A stretch of 64,000 bases of DNA from Cymbidium sinense (taxonomy: Eukaryota; Streptophyta; Magnoliopsida; Asparagales; Orchidaceae): the NCBI GenBank assembly GCA_021442155.1, contig JAKCPB010000341.1:1-64000 (forward strand). The letters run 5' to 3'. How positions within the stretch are numbered: the first letter of the stretch is position 1; every line of letters starts with the position of its first letter. Under the pieces are notes generated by a model. It was not told where the DNA came from, did not search any database, and saw only the letters and a list, made by a program, of their open reading frames with translations. The translations under genes were made by a program, and so were the position numbers. Positions 1 through 11,185 of the stretch are shown here, in pieces.

Positions 1-1390
1 TAGAAAGATGGGAGTCACGAGCTTTCTTCTAGAGGCGATTATTGTAAAGCGATGGGCACCTTAGGTTGGTTCTGATGTTTCTTATGTGACTCACGGTGTG
101 TACACCACTCTTAGAAATGAGTCTGAGATTTCTCCTTGAGTTGGACAGAATATTGGATATATGACTAGCCATGTCATCTTCTCCGAGGTGTTGGATTAAG
201 CCCTTACGCCCCATCCCTTGTGGGCACTCTATTTGGATCAAGTCCTTTTTGCCCCATTTAGACATTACCGGGTTACTTTTGGATTGGAGTTCCCCTTTCT
301 AGTAGCCACCCACGTGGTTGGAAAATTTGTTTAGCGGATGCAAATTTTCCCAGTTGATGCATAGGTTTAGGCTAATATAAGCTCTTTCTTAGTTTGATCC
401 CTCACAAACTAATAGGGTCCATAATAATCAAACAAACAAAAATTAATTCGCTTGTGGATTAGGAATTTAAGCCCCCAAGGGGCCCCCTTTTCCCAAGCAG
501 GCATCCTATCTTTAGGGCCGTGTCAACAGAACTCCCTATAGGAATTGCCTGACTACATGAGTTGAGATAAATCCTTAGGTCAATATTCACTCCGTAGTTG
601 CCCTTAGGTCAGGTTCTATTTATTTTTCCACAAGTAAGTTACTTTGACAGTCATTCCACTTTGGAAGATGTAAGACTATGATGCATTTTTTAGCATGCTT
701 GAATGAGGGCACTAGGTCGGTTCAATTTGTTGCCCAAAGCACCGATCACCCGAGTGGTCTTTTCTAGTGGAAGATGTGAGTCCCGAGCTTTCTTCACTTA
801 AATTGATCATTGCTCACAAAAGGCACTCCTTTGGTGAATAGTACTCCCATCGGGTAGAAGCTACCCATTTGGTTGATAAATGGATAGGTCTAGCTTCTAT
901 AAGCTCCTTCTGGGTGTGACCCATCAAACAAATGAATCCATAAAATTTGAAAAATGAAATCAATCTTGACTATCTTTGAGTTGATCTAAGTCCCCAATGG
1001 CATTCACTCAATAGTTGCTAGGTTGGGTTGCTGCCTTGCCAATAGATTACCTAGCAATTGATCCTTACTTGGAGGATGTAAGTCTACTATACTTTCTTTC
1101 TAGTATAACTATTATACACCAAAAGGCATCCCTTTGGTTGGTTAGTCCTACTATGTGCTTAGTAGACTATTCCTTTGGATTAGTAAATTTGAGTTAGGTC
1201 TTAGCCTCCATGGCTCCTATTCAGTACAACCCATTGCAAACCAGTAGGGTTCATTCTAAAAATTCAAACCTAACAAAAATAGAATTAAATCAAACCTCTC
1301 ATCCCCTTGTGGATGACTTGAACCTACTTCCCTAGTGGAAGGTTCACACTCTATCCCTTAGTGGGGTTCTTCCCTCTCTCTTATGTCTTA
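1..1390. repeat. Left direct-repeat block of non-coding unit A
   Basis: The block is built from diverged copies of one short sequence whose recurring phrases are 'gatgtaagtctactatgctt', 'cattgcacaccaaaaggc' and 'ccttaggttggct'. Copies can be read near 30-120, 660-860 and 960-1260. The same family recurs at about 9,290-9,960 and 47,730-49,700. Positions 290-610 match 48,755-49,035, for example around 'caggcatcctatctttaggg'. No convincing reading frame is present. The window begins inside this block, so its left edge is unknown. Confidence 0.75.
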
Positions 1391-1790
1391 GACATAAGTA
1401 GAGCCACATTGCACTAAGCTCTGGATTCTTTCTTTTCCTTGGGTTATGGATATATTGTTTCTATTAGTGCTTGTGATCTCTCTATGTTGTTGATCATTTC
1501 GGTCAACACCAATACGTGTGGTGTTCCTTGTCACTCACACCACACCTATTGGACGCCCTTTGTTGACCTCATTTTTTGGGATGAGCTCTCAACCCTCTAT
1601 CTTAGACATAGGACTTCTCTTAGACTTTAAGAGTTCCTTGGTCTTATGGCACATCTAGTGATTAGGTGGACACTCAACCTAGCCTAGAAGACTTAAAAAA
1701 GTTAGCCATAGGAATAGGTCATGCCTTAGGGGTGTTAGGAAAACTTCCTACCCTTAGCTTAAACCATTCCTCACTTTCCTTCCTTCAAGT
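1391..1790. repeat. Unit A segment shared with unit B (non-coding)
   Basis: The stretch around 1,480-1,570 ('tgttgttgatcatttcggtc' followed by a CACACCACACCTATTGG phrase) has a clear counterpart at 50,140-50,220 in the same orientation. The short open frames here are not conserved between the two copies. It is read as part of the duplicated non-coding unit. Confidence 0.7.
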
Positions 1791-2640
1791 TAAACTCCAA
1801 ATCAATTCTATTTGATTTCCTTCAAATCAAATCAACTCCATATGATTGAAATCCATGATTGAAATCTATGATTGAAAACCCATGATCAAAATCCATCAAA
1901 ATTCCTAAGTCCAAATTTTGCTAAGTCCTTAATTCTTCCCTTAAGGACTTAACCAAAATCATGATTCAAACCTATTCAAACCTTTGAGATTTTCTCATAA
2001 TCCATTTATATTCTCATTTATATTCACATATATAAATGAAATATAAATTCAAATCAATCAAACTAAACTCAAAACTCCAAATCAATTCATGAAAATTTTC
2101 TTAAGTCCCTTTAATTTTCCATTATAAGACTTAGCCAAAATCAATCTTAAACCTTGATCAAACCTATTAAAATTCATGATATTTTCTCAAAAATTATTTA
2201 TATTCTCATTTATATTCTCATATATAAATGAAATATAAACATAAATCACTCAAATCAAACCCACAAATTAAATTCCAAATTTAAAATCCTTGACATTCCC
2301 TTAAATCCTTTAAATTCCTTTTAATGATTTAACCTAAATCATGATCAAACCATTTCAAATTCATGGGATTTTCTCAAAACAATTTTCTATACTCATTTAT
2401 ATTCTCATATATAAATGAAATATAAATATAAATCAATCAAATCCAATTCAGAAATTAAATTTCAATTTAAAAATTCCCTTTAATGGATTAACCTAAATCA
2501 TGATTAAACCACTGCAAATCCTTGAAATTTTCTCATGATCAATTTATATTCACATATATAAATGAAATATAAATTCAAACAATCAAAATAAATTCCAAAA
2601 ATCAAACTCAAATCCACTCAAAATCAAATCTAAGCCTTTC
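1790..2640. repeat. Tandem repeat of about 150-195 bp with an internal hairpin
   Basis: Four diverged monomers share a core that starts near 2,004, 2,197, 2,392 and 2,544. Each core has a left arm like TTTATATTCTCATTTATAT, a loop of a few bases, and a right arm ATATAAATGAAATATAAA. The arms are nearly perfect inverse complements. Between cores runs AT-rich sequence with phrases such as 'gatttaacctaaatcatgat'. Remnants of the right arm ('atataaatgaaatataaa') appear at about 50,645-50,665 in unit B, which appears to hold fewer copies. Confidence 0.75.
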
Positions 2641-2879
2641 AAGCCAAAATCTTGAACTTAGTCAAATCACTTTCAAATCAAGCCAAACTCTTGATTTTGT
2701 TGATCAATCCTACAATCATGAGCTCATATTATTTCAAACTCAATCAAAACCTAATTCAAAATCAAACCAAGATTTCATATCCTTCCTTTGAATATGAAAT
2801 TTTCAAGTGGATCTAAATCCATTTGACTTCAAAACACTTGTAAATGGATTTTATTTCAATCATAAGTCCATATACAAGA

Positions 2880-3760
2880 TCAATCAACTTCAAATCAAGC
2901 TTTGACCAAGCCATTTGACAACATGACCCAAAGTGACCTAAAGTACCCTTATGAGCCAACTTTTGATCCTAACCAAATTGGATTGAACCAAACTCATATA
3001 TCCCTCTCATCATGATCACCAATCATCATGGGATGATCTATCAACCAAATTATGTCAAACGAAGTCAAACCTAAGGGTTGACCAAGTCAACACTTAACTT
3101 AAAATGAAACCTTACATAAATTCCACCATAGGCCAAATTGATTGAAACCATTGATCTAAGTTCACTCATAACCTATGTTTGAACTTGACCAAGCCAACAT
3201 CTGAGCTAACCTAGCCCAATTGGCCCACCACAAGTTGACCCATTTTGACCTAAAGGGTCAAAATGTGTCAAAACTTGATCTAAGCCAAATTGATTGGAAC
3301 CAATGGGTCAAGTCCATCCCAAATCAATTGTGGAACTTGACCAAAGCCTCAATTAGCCAACTAGACCTTGCCCAATTGACCTTAGAAACATGACTAAAGG
3401 GGTCATGTTGAGCCAAAATTGAACTTAACCCAAATTGATTGGAAACAAAGATACCAATCCACTCCATATGACTAACCTAACCTAAACCTACCCTTGACCT
3501 ACCTCAAATAGGTCAAATGGGTCAAATAGGTCAACTTGACCCATTTGACCTAAGTGAAGTCATATGAGCCAAAACCAAATATATACCAAATTGAATCAAA
3601 CCAAAGCCACCAAAACATTTCAAATGGTCATATGAACTTGACCCAACCCTTGGTTTGACCCAATTTGACCTATTGGTCAACTTGACACCCAAGTTGACCC
3701 ATTTTAAACTAATGGGTCAACATGAGCCAAACCCTATCAAATGGATTCCAAATCCAATGA
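2880..3760. repeat. GGTCAA/TTGACC-rich tract, unit A
   Basis: TTGACC, TTGACCC and their complement GGTCAA recur every few tens of bases on both strands. They are densest at 3,230-3,260, 3,490-3,560 and 3,640-3,730. TTGAC(C/T) is the core of the plant W-box bound by WRKY factors, but nothing else here looks like a promoter. A diverged counterpart lies at about 51,000-51,460. It is most likely a short degenerate repeat. Confidence 0.6.
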
Positions 3761-6700
3761 AACTTGGTCAAACCTGGTTTCTCCACATACCCAACATGTC
3801 CAAAGTGGAAAATAGCAAAATGACCATCCTACCCCTAGGCCATAGAACAAATTTTGGCTAACCATATGTAATTTGGTCATACCCTCTTCAAAATCACTTG
3901 AGGCTTTCCTAAAAGCTCAAGGGGACTTAGTGATGAGTGGTGCACCCAACCCAATGGGTTTGGGTCATTTGGTCCCTAGACCAAACGAGCTTAAAATTAA
4001 AATTTCAAACTCCCTCTTAGCTCAAATTCATGGGAAGTTGGCAATCCATTCCTTGGATCAAATGACCATGTGCACACTCAAAATAGATCAAATAACCCTC
4101 AATCTCATCAATTGGATCAAAATAGCAAGACCATTGTTGATCGATCCTTCAAGGGGGAGATATACTCCTCCTAATTCACTTCTATTTCACACACTCAAGG
4201 TCGATTAAAGAATAGGAAGCTAGGGGATCCATTAGGGTTTGATCCTAAGCCTCCTAGAGCTCTTTCCAGTTTCTTCTTCTTGGATTTTGAATAGTGAAAA
4301 ATAGGGGAGGTAGAGTGAATTGCCAACTTGTTTTACACTTGACCAATTCCTCCACACACTTCTTAAGGACCAATTGAGCTCACTCAAGCTTCCATTGGAG
4401 TTCCCATAGCAAGGAGAGGAGCAATTAGATTAAAGTCAATGATCTTCAAGTGGTGTTGGTCCATAGAGCAAGCCACTCAATCCCAAGGCTTAGGAATTTC
4501 AACAGGGTTTCGTCTCCACTAGACGAAGCTACCTCATCGATCTTGAGCGCCGATGATCATCTCCGGTGAGGTATGGAATTTTTGGATCACTAAACTCAAT
4601 GTGGTGTAGAGCTTTGTGAAAGAAATTGTCACCTCATCAAATTTTGATCGTTGGATTTATTGCTTTATCTCTAGATGGTGTGGGTTAATTTTGGTTTGAT
4701 TCAATGCTAGATCGAGCTTGAATCTTCCCCTTGATCATGGATAGTCTCTATTGATCAAGGGGAAAAACTTGGCTTATCTCAACCATTCATCCGCACATTT
4801 TAGATGGACATATGATATTATTTAGCATGTTTATTTAACTATTTATCCTTTATAAACTACAAGTGAATCCTTAGCCACCTGATCATTGATCAAACTACAT
4901 AGAATATAAGTGTGTTCGCTACCATTGCTATTTGGGATGTGGCATTTAAGTTACCCCCTCATGGTGTGATGCGTGTAAAGTGTGTTGATCACCTTAGCCA
5001 TGCATCGCACCGTGAGCTAGGGATTACTTAGGGTTAATTAAAATGCTTAATTAATTTTTGATTAATCAATGGATCTTCAAAAATGCAAAACTCTTCATAA
5101 AAAATTTAGAAAAATATAAAATAAAATCCTTTGGATAAATAATTAACCTAGAACATTTTAAAATTAATTTTGATTAGTTTTGAATTATGATTTTCTTTGA
5201 ATTTGGGTTTTATTATAAAGTGTATTTTACTAATTACTCTTTGATTAGGCTCGATTAATCCCAAATTTCTTGAATGTTTTGGGGATGACCTCTCTCCCCT
5301 AATTTTCTTGGGATTTATTGAAGGCTTGATTAGAGTAATTTCATGTGGTTTCTTTTACCCTTTTTGTAATTAAGCATAATTAGGGTATAATCTATGGTTT
5401 TTCGATTAGGGTTGATTAAGGTTAGATCAGTAAGTAGGAGGTTTATGGAATAATTTTGGGGCATTTCCCTGCTATTCCCTAAACCTCTTCTCCTTAATCT
5501 CCTCTTAATTAAGGGTTAATTCATTAATTATCCCCTTAATCAATTTTCTAAAATTCTAAAACTTCGAACTTAATTAATCTACCTTGGGTAGATGCTTGGG
5601 TTTTAATAGCCTAAGTTCAATTAAGAAAATCAAAACCCCATTCATAAGTATGAAAGGGTGTTTTGAAATTACTTAAGCTAACCCCTTAGCTTAATTAACT
5701 TTTAATTGTGAGCCAAATTGCATTAGGCCTTTTTTATTAGGTGCATTGCAAATTTAAATTCTTGTGGGTTTTATGTCATCTCATTGGCTCATAATTATTT
5801 AGCTAATTCTTCTAAGGTGGTCTAGGTAAGGGTTAATTAAGTTACTTAATTCATACCTTAACCTAATCAATACATAAAAATGGATATAATTATTTAAAAA
5901 TTAAACAAAAATATAAAACACATGTGGGAATGGGTGAGAAATAGTAAACTTATTTCACCTTTTCAAAATTAAATAAAAATTCAAACTAAATAAAAATTAT
6001 TTTGAAATTCACTATGATTTATTCTATTTTTTCTTATTTTATAAGAATGTCTTTAGGATTTAAGTGAAGGGAGTTTGGTTACTTGATTTCAATACTTTGA
6101 ATCTTTCCCCAACATGTTAAGTTGTATTCCATGTGATTTCATGCATTCATAATTTCATGTTTCAAATTTTAAAATGAAATTGTTTACTTTATGTCAAATG
6201 TGCATGTGTTGGCTAAAATAAAATATGAGTGGCTATTATAACTACTAAATCCAAATTATTTTCAAAACTTATAAATGAAATATGAAATCTGAAATGCTAT
6301 ACTTTAATTATAAGCTTGCATGTGAAATATTATAAAAGTATGCTTAGTATAGGTTTCCTTTCTCTATGTTGGTATAGTTTTGAATAGAATTTGGTGAGAT
6401 ATAAGGTTCATTTGAAAAGGACCTAATGCTCACCTAATTTCATATCATATTCATCCCTATGCTACCATCTAAGAAGGGTTACCTACACTTACATACATAA
6501 ATTTCATAAACAAAATAAATCTATTAAACAACTTTTGCAACTTTCTTCTATTTCATTTCTTTTGTATGCATGTTTGTATTTAAGGAAAGTGGTATATTAG
6601 GACAACCCAAGGTTGCTTTAAGTAGCCCTAAGTAGGTCTTGTACCTTACACCTCTGGTTAACAATGGCTCTGTACTCACTTATGCCTTTCTTACTTTCAT

Positions 6701-6866
6701 GTATGTATGTGAAATTTTGGATAAGGAAAACCTTTTCTACTTAAGAAAAATCATGCATATTCAACTTCTAAATTTTCATAAATGGATTACTTAGCATGCA
6801 TCATAAAGTGTGTTAACTACTCTCATTTGTATGTATAAATATGCTTAGGGTCCATCCATATGCATG

Positions 6867-6867
<1 letters not shown>
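3761..6867. other. AT-rich non-coding body of unit A, left half
   Basis: No gene is recognised. Collinear matches to unit B show that it is duplicated: 5,280-5,340 (a 'ggggatgacc' to 'attttcttgg' phrase) matches 53,190-53,250, 5,700-5,760 matches 53,628-53,690, and 6,200-6,250 matches 54,100-54,170. The two open frames of 68 and 111 codons at 3,655-4,208 have no recognisable domain and no conserved frame in the paralogue. Confidence 0.6.

Positions 6868-6908
<41 letters not shown>
6868..6908. repeat. (AT)n microsatellite
   Basis: An uninterrupted TA/AT dinucleotide run of about 40 bases inside unit A. The corresponding part of unit B, near 55,050-55,080, does not carry it. Confidence 0.95.
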
Positions 6909-6912
<4 letters not shown>

Positions 6913-9290
6913 ATGTGTTATGTGAATTTTGATTCATTTTATTTAATCTTAAAATGCCTTTCTCTTTGAATAGGTTTTTTTAGGGTTTATCTAAACTTAG
7001 GATTGATTAAAGATTTAATCAAAACATTCACCTAAATGAAACTAAATATGAACCACTTTAGAAAATTACTTAAGGTTAGGGAAGGAAAGAAAAGTTCTCT
7101 TCTCTTTCCTCTCTTCATAACAGTAATTAATTGTAGGCTTCACTTAAACCAAATTAAAACATGAAATAAAATCAACCCAAAACACTTAAACAGCTTAAAT
7201 AAAACCTTCCTCCAAGTTGAACATGTCCTTCACACTTAGAAAATTTGAACCTAAAGCCATAGCTAAGCATACCACAGAAACCTTCAAAGCACACACTTTA
7301 GCCTAAGTCACCACTTAGCCTTAGGTTAAAGTTTGGTTTTATGTTATGTTTCATTTTATGATATTTTTTTTAGGCGGATGTTAGGGTGTATGCTCATAGA
7401 ATGAATGGTAGGACATTCTTAGTCTAACTATTCTTTTCTATAGATTGTGCTTAAGGCTATCATAATAAAATATAAATGCTTTTTTGCTTGGATGCTTTAT
7501 ACCCCTAAGCATAATCCATAGGCAGGTGGACTTAGTCACCCATGTGTGGGGATAAGTCCAATATACATGCTTGGGATTTATGTGGTGTGTTTTAGCTAAT
7601 CTTTGTTTTCGGTGTTAGTTAGATTTACTTTTCCTTTTCATGTAAAAATTTTTTTATAATTAGGATTTTGGAATGATTTGTTATGGGGATTAGGATGAGC
7701 ATTGGTCATTAGATCCTATCTTATATGAAGCCTTGGAGCATCTACCATCCAACCATCCAAAGAAGGAACTAAAGAAGAAAAGAAAAGAAGAAAGAAGAAT
7801 AAAGCTTGAAGACCCCCATAACAATGTATTCCTTTGCTTAATTGTAATTAAATTCATTTGTAATCCAAGTTTTATAAGGGTAGAGCTTTACCACATTTGA
7901 TATTTTCGGGCTTGTGCGGTGGTGCTCAACCACAATGGCCATTTATTCTTTTTATGATTAGGTTTATAAATTGATTGATGATTTGTTTATCTTTTGCATT
8001 AACTTGCATGATTTTCCTAGTTTCTTCCTTGCCTTATGTATGTCTGGATGTGGATTAGGCTCTTTGGGGAAAAATAAATCGTTTACCCAACTTAACAATT
8101 CAAATTAAAATTAAATAACTCATAACCTCACCTAAAGCTTAGGTTTAAAATCAAGATAAAAGAATTAGCAACCCCTTAGCTTGATGAGCATTTCTATATA
8201 ATATCATGCACATATGCATCTTATTTCACTCTTGATTGGAGGGCTTCCACCTTTGCCAGAGAACCCGGCTTGATCTTTAAGAGTCATGGTGGAAACTCAC
8301 CTCCTCCATTCTCGCTGATTTTGGCCGATAATCTTCTTTCTCATGCAGTCATAAAATCCTATTATCCTGTAAAATATTTATCCAAAATAAAAATAAAAAA
8401 GAAATTTGAATTGCATTAGATTTAGGTCATTTGAAGCATGTCCCTTTACATGATCTAGTCTCTTTAGGGAGTGAATTTAAGGACTTAACCTCTTTCTAAA
8501 TAATAATAGCCTAGCTATCTTGCATAAGCACAAAGACTTGTCTACATGTATTTAAAATCATAGGAGGTTAGTTGGCCATCACCCACAGTGGTTGTAAGTC
8601 AAGGCTGGTGGTTTTCCTCTCTTGTGGAGGCAAACCAAATTACCCATTTTTGCCTTAGATTTGGGTTGTGCTTAGGCCCTCAAGCTCCCTAGATTTAGGT
8701 TCGAGGTTACTTCTCCCCTTTGAGGGCCATAAGCATAATTCCTCACCTCTTAGGCATTTCCTTAATCTTATGTTAAGGAATCTTAAGTCTAAAATTCTAA
8801 TGAAAATTCAACTTAAACAAACTAAATCAATTTCAAAATGTAAAGCCCAACTATAGGATAGTGAGATGCTTGCTAGGTTTCTAGCATCATGGGCATCTCC
8901 TACTTATCTTTCATTATGGCTTCGATAATAAATCCCTCTTTTGATCAATCCCATTTTGATCTTCAAAGATAAACCAATCGATTTTATAGTCCTTTCTATT
9001 GAAATCCTCAAAGATAATGACCATTTACCTTAATCGAGAGTTTTCCTAAGGGATCCCATCCTTTAAGATGTAATTAATTATGGGGCTTGCTTGTAGAACA
9101 ATGATCCGATTTAAAATAAACCACTTTACTTTTCATGTAAAGTAGGGAAGAATCTCAGTACATATGCATCATCCTTAGGAGTCCTTATTGAGGTGATTAG
9201 ATCCATTAAAGGGTAGTGTTTTCTATCTTTGAGATAGTACACTATTTCCTTAATGATGTGATCACTAAATAAGTACATCTGATCTGCATG
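6909..9290. other. Non-coding body of unit A, right half
   Basis: No gene is recognised. Collinear matches to unit B continue: 7,375-7,440 matches 55,550-55,620; the 'gaagccttggag' to 'gaagacccc' region at 7,725-7,830 matches 55,885-55,960; 8,560-8,640 matches 56,680-56,745; and 9,215-9,290 matches 57,290-57,370. A purine-rich stretch (GAAGAAAAGAAAAG type) lies at about 7,765-7,805. The conserved order over several kilobases argues for one long duplicated element rather than scattered repeats. Confidence 0.65.
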
Positions 9291-10500
9291 TTACCAAGTT
9301 GAATTTTATAGGTCTCTTCTTTTCTTTCTCCCCATTTGAAGGTGACTCCCATAGGAATTTATTCACCATAACCTTCTTCCTAGCATAGTCATTGCACACT
9401 GAAAGGCAACCCCTTAGGTTGGCTATCTCTACTCCACAACTAGTAGACTATCCCTTTGGATTTGTAAATTTGAGATAGGACAAGTTTGATATAGCCCCTT
9501 CTCAGTGGGTCCATCGCACACCGACATGGTCCATAAATTAAATCTATCAAATTTGACCTCCATCTCTGTGATTATTCCCTTCAAAATCAAACTAAACCAA
9601 ACAAACCATATCAAATGACATAAAATTAAGATAAAATTAATCTTGACTACTTTTGAGTTGACATAATCCCCAGCAACATTCACTTAGTAGTCACCCTAGT
9701 CAAGTTTGATTTGTTGTGCATCCAATAGGTCACCTCAATAGTTGTTCCTCACTTTGAAAGATTTAAGTCTACTATGGCTTCTTCCTAGCACAATCATTGC
9801 ACACCAAAAGGCAACCCCTTAGGTTGGCTAGCTTTACCCCACATCTGATAGACTACCCATTTGGATTTGTAAACCTAAGGTAGGTCAAGGAGGATATAGC
9901 CACTTCTCAGTGGGTCCATCGCACAATGATAGGCTCCATACATTAACTCAGATTAAATTAAACCCGATCTAATTATCCCTAGTGGAGTTAAATCACACCC
10001 ATTGGAGCCCCAAATCGAATATAAATAAGTCAAGAAAATAAATCAAATTAAAAACCAACCTCCCCGGTGGAGCCAAATTAAACTAACTCCCGGTAGAGTC
10101 TAAATCATAAAAATAACCAAACACTTATTCTTAGTGGATACATCCCCAAACAAATCTATGAAATCAAACTCAAATCTCAATCCCCAATATTTGGCTTGAA
10201 TGCTTCCCAGTGGAAGGTTCATATACCGTCCCAGTGGACTCGAGCCCATATCTCTAGCAGATGTACCTCCACATCAATTAAAATAAAATAAATTAAAGCT
10301 GATTTGATCTTAATTTATGGTGGATTATAGATTCTTATCCCCGACAGATCTTCTTTCCATGAAACATATAATCAAATCAAATTCAAACCTTATCCCCAAC
10401 AGATTTTCTTCTTCTATGCCCTCGATATAAACCCATCACATGTCATGTCCAATGCACGTGTGATCCCATAGCAGATCTCCCTCCATGTCCTTGACATGGA
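9290..10500. repeat. Right direct-repeat block of unit A
   Basis: Two copies of the left-block repeat lie in tandem at about 9,290-9,570 and 9,660-9,960. They share the phrases 'cattgcacac', 'gcaaccccttaggttggct' and 'cagtgggtccatcgcaca'. From about 9,970 to 10,450 a short motif like TCCCCAGTGGA recurs. The same order (repeat, then CCCAGTGGA motifs, then 'ggaaggttcaca') occurs at 960-1,370 and at 49,400-50,010. Related sequence on both flanks of a long non-coding body resembles the LTRs of a large retrotransposon derivative, but no clean termini are visible. Confidence 0.6.
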
Positions 10501-10579
10501 ATTCTCATCAAGTCTTATTTCTTCTCTTATGCACACCTTTAATACTTCAACCAAAAGCCTAATAATGTATTTGTTCAAA

Positions 10580-11185
10580 TTACATCATCTTAACATTGTT
10601 ATCAACATTTTGTGATTTCGATGGTAGCTCAGCTCAAACTAACTTTACAATATCATGCTAAACATATTATATGGGGAATTAACACACTATATTATATTAC
10701 ATATATAATGTTATATTATAATTTGATATAATATAATATATTATGTAACATTACACCGCATTAGAATCACCTAAAAGTAACAAATAATAAAATTTTCTCA
10801 AAATATGAATAATGTTCATTTTGGATGTAAAATTGTTATTTTTCTATTAGAAATGGTACAAAATAGCATATTTTTGGTGTTGCTTCTTGGTGTGTGTTGT
10901 GAATTTGGCCAAATTCTTCCATCTCAACCTTCAAATTAACATTTTTGTGAGTTTTTACCCAATGTATTATAACAAAAGTAAAACATACAAATATGTAAAA
11001 TAATATTAACACACCACCACATTCATATATATGTGAAGTTATATTGTTATGTGCATTATATTTTAATATGCTTTTATATAATATATTATCTTACATTACA
11101 CCTTTAAATGAATCACTTTAAGTAAAAAATTTATAAAATTTGGTTGAAAAATGAACATTTATTTTGGATGCAAAATTCCTTTCTT
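10580..11185. repeat. AT-rich duplicated segment next to the telomere-like array
   Basis: Two diverged copies sit about 345 bp apart. 'cattacaccgcattagaatcac' at about 10,749 corresponds to 'cattacacctttaaatgaatcac' at about 11,095, and 'ttttggatgtaaaatt' at 10,840 to 'ttttggatgcaaaatt' at 11,163. The first copy holds an imperfect AT palindrome (AATGTTATATTATA ... ATGTAACATT, about 10,708-10,755). No coding potential is seen. Confidence 0.6.

Noticed and set aside
3655..4208. Two adjacent plus-strand frames of 68 and 111 codons as a small gene
   Set aside because: No recognisable domain, made partly of GGTCAA-type repeat, and not conserved in the unit B paralogue.
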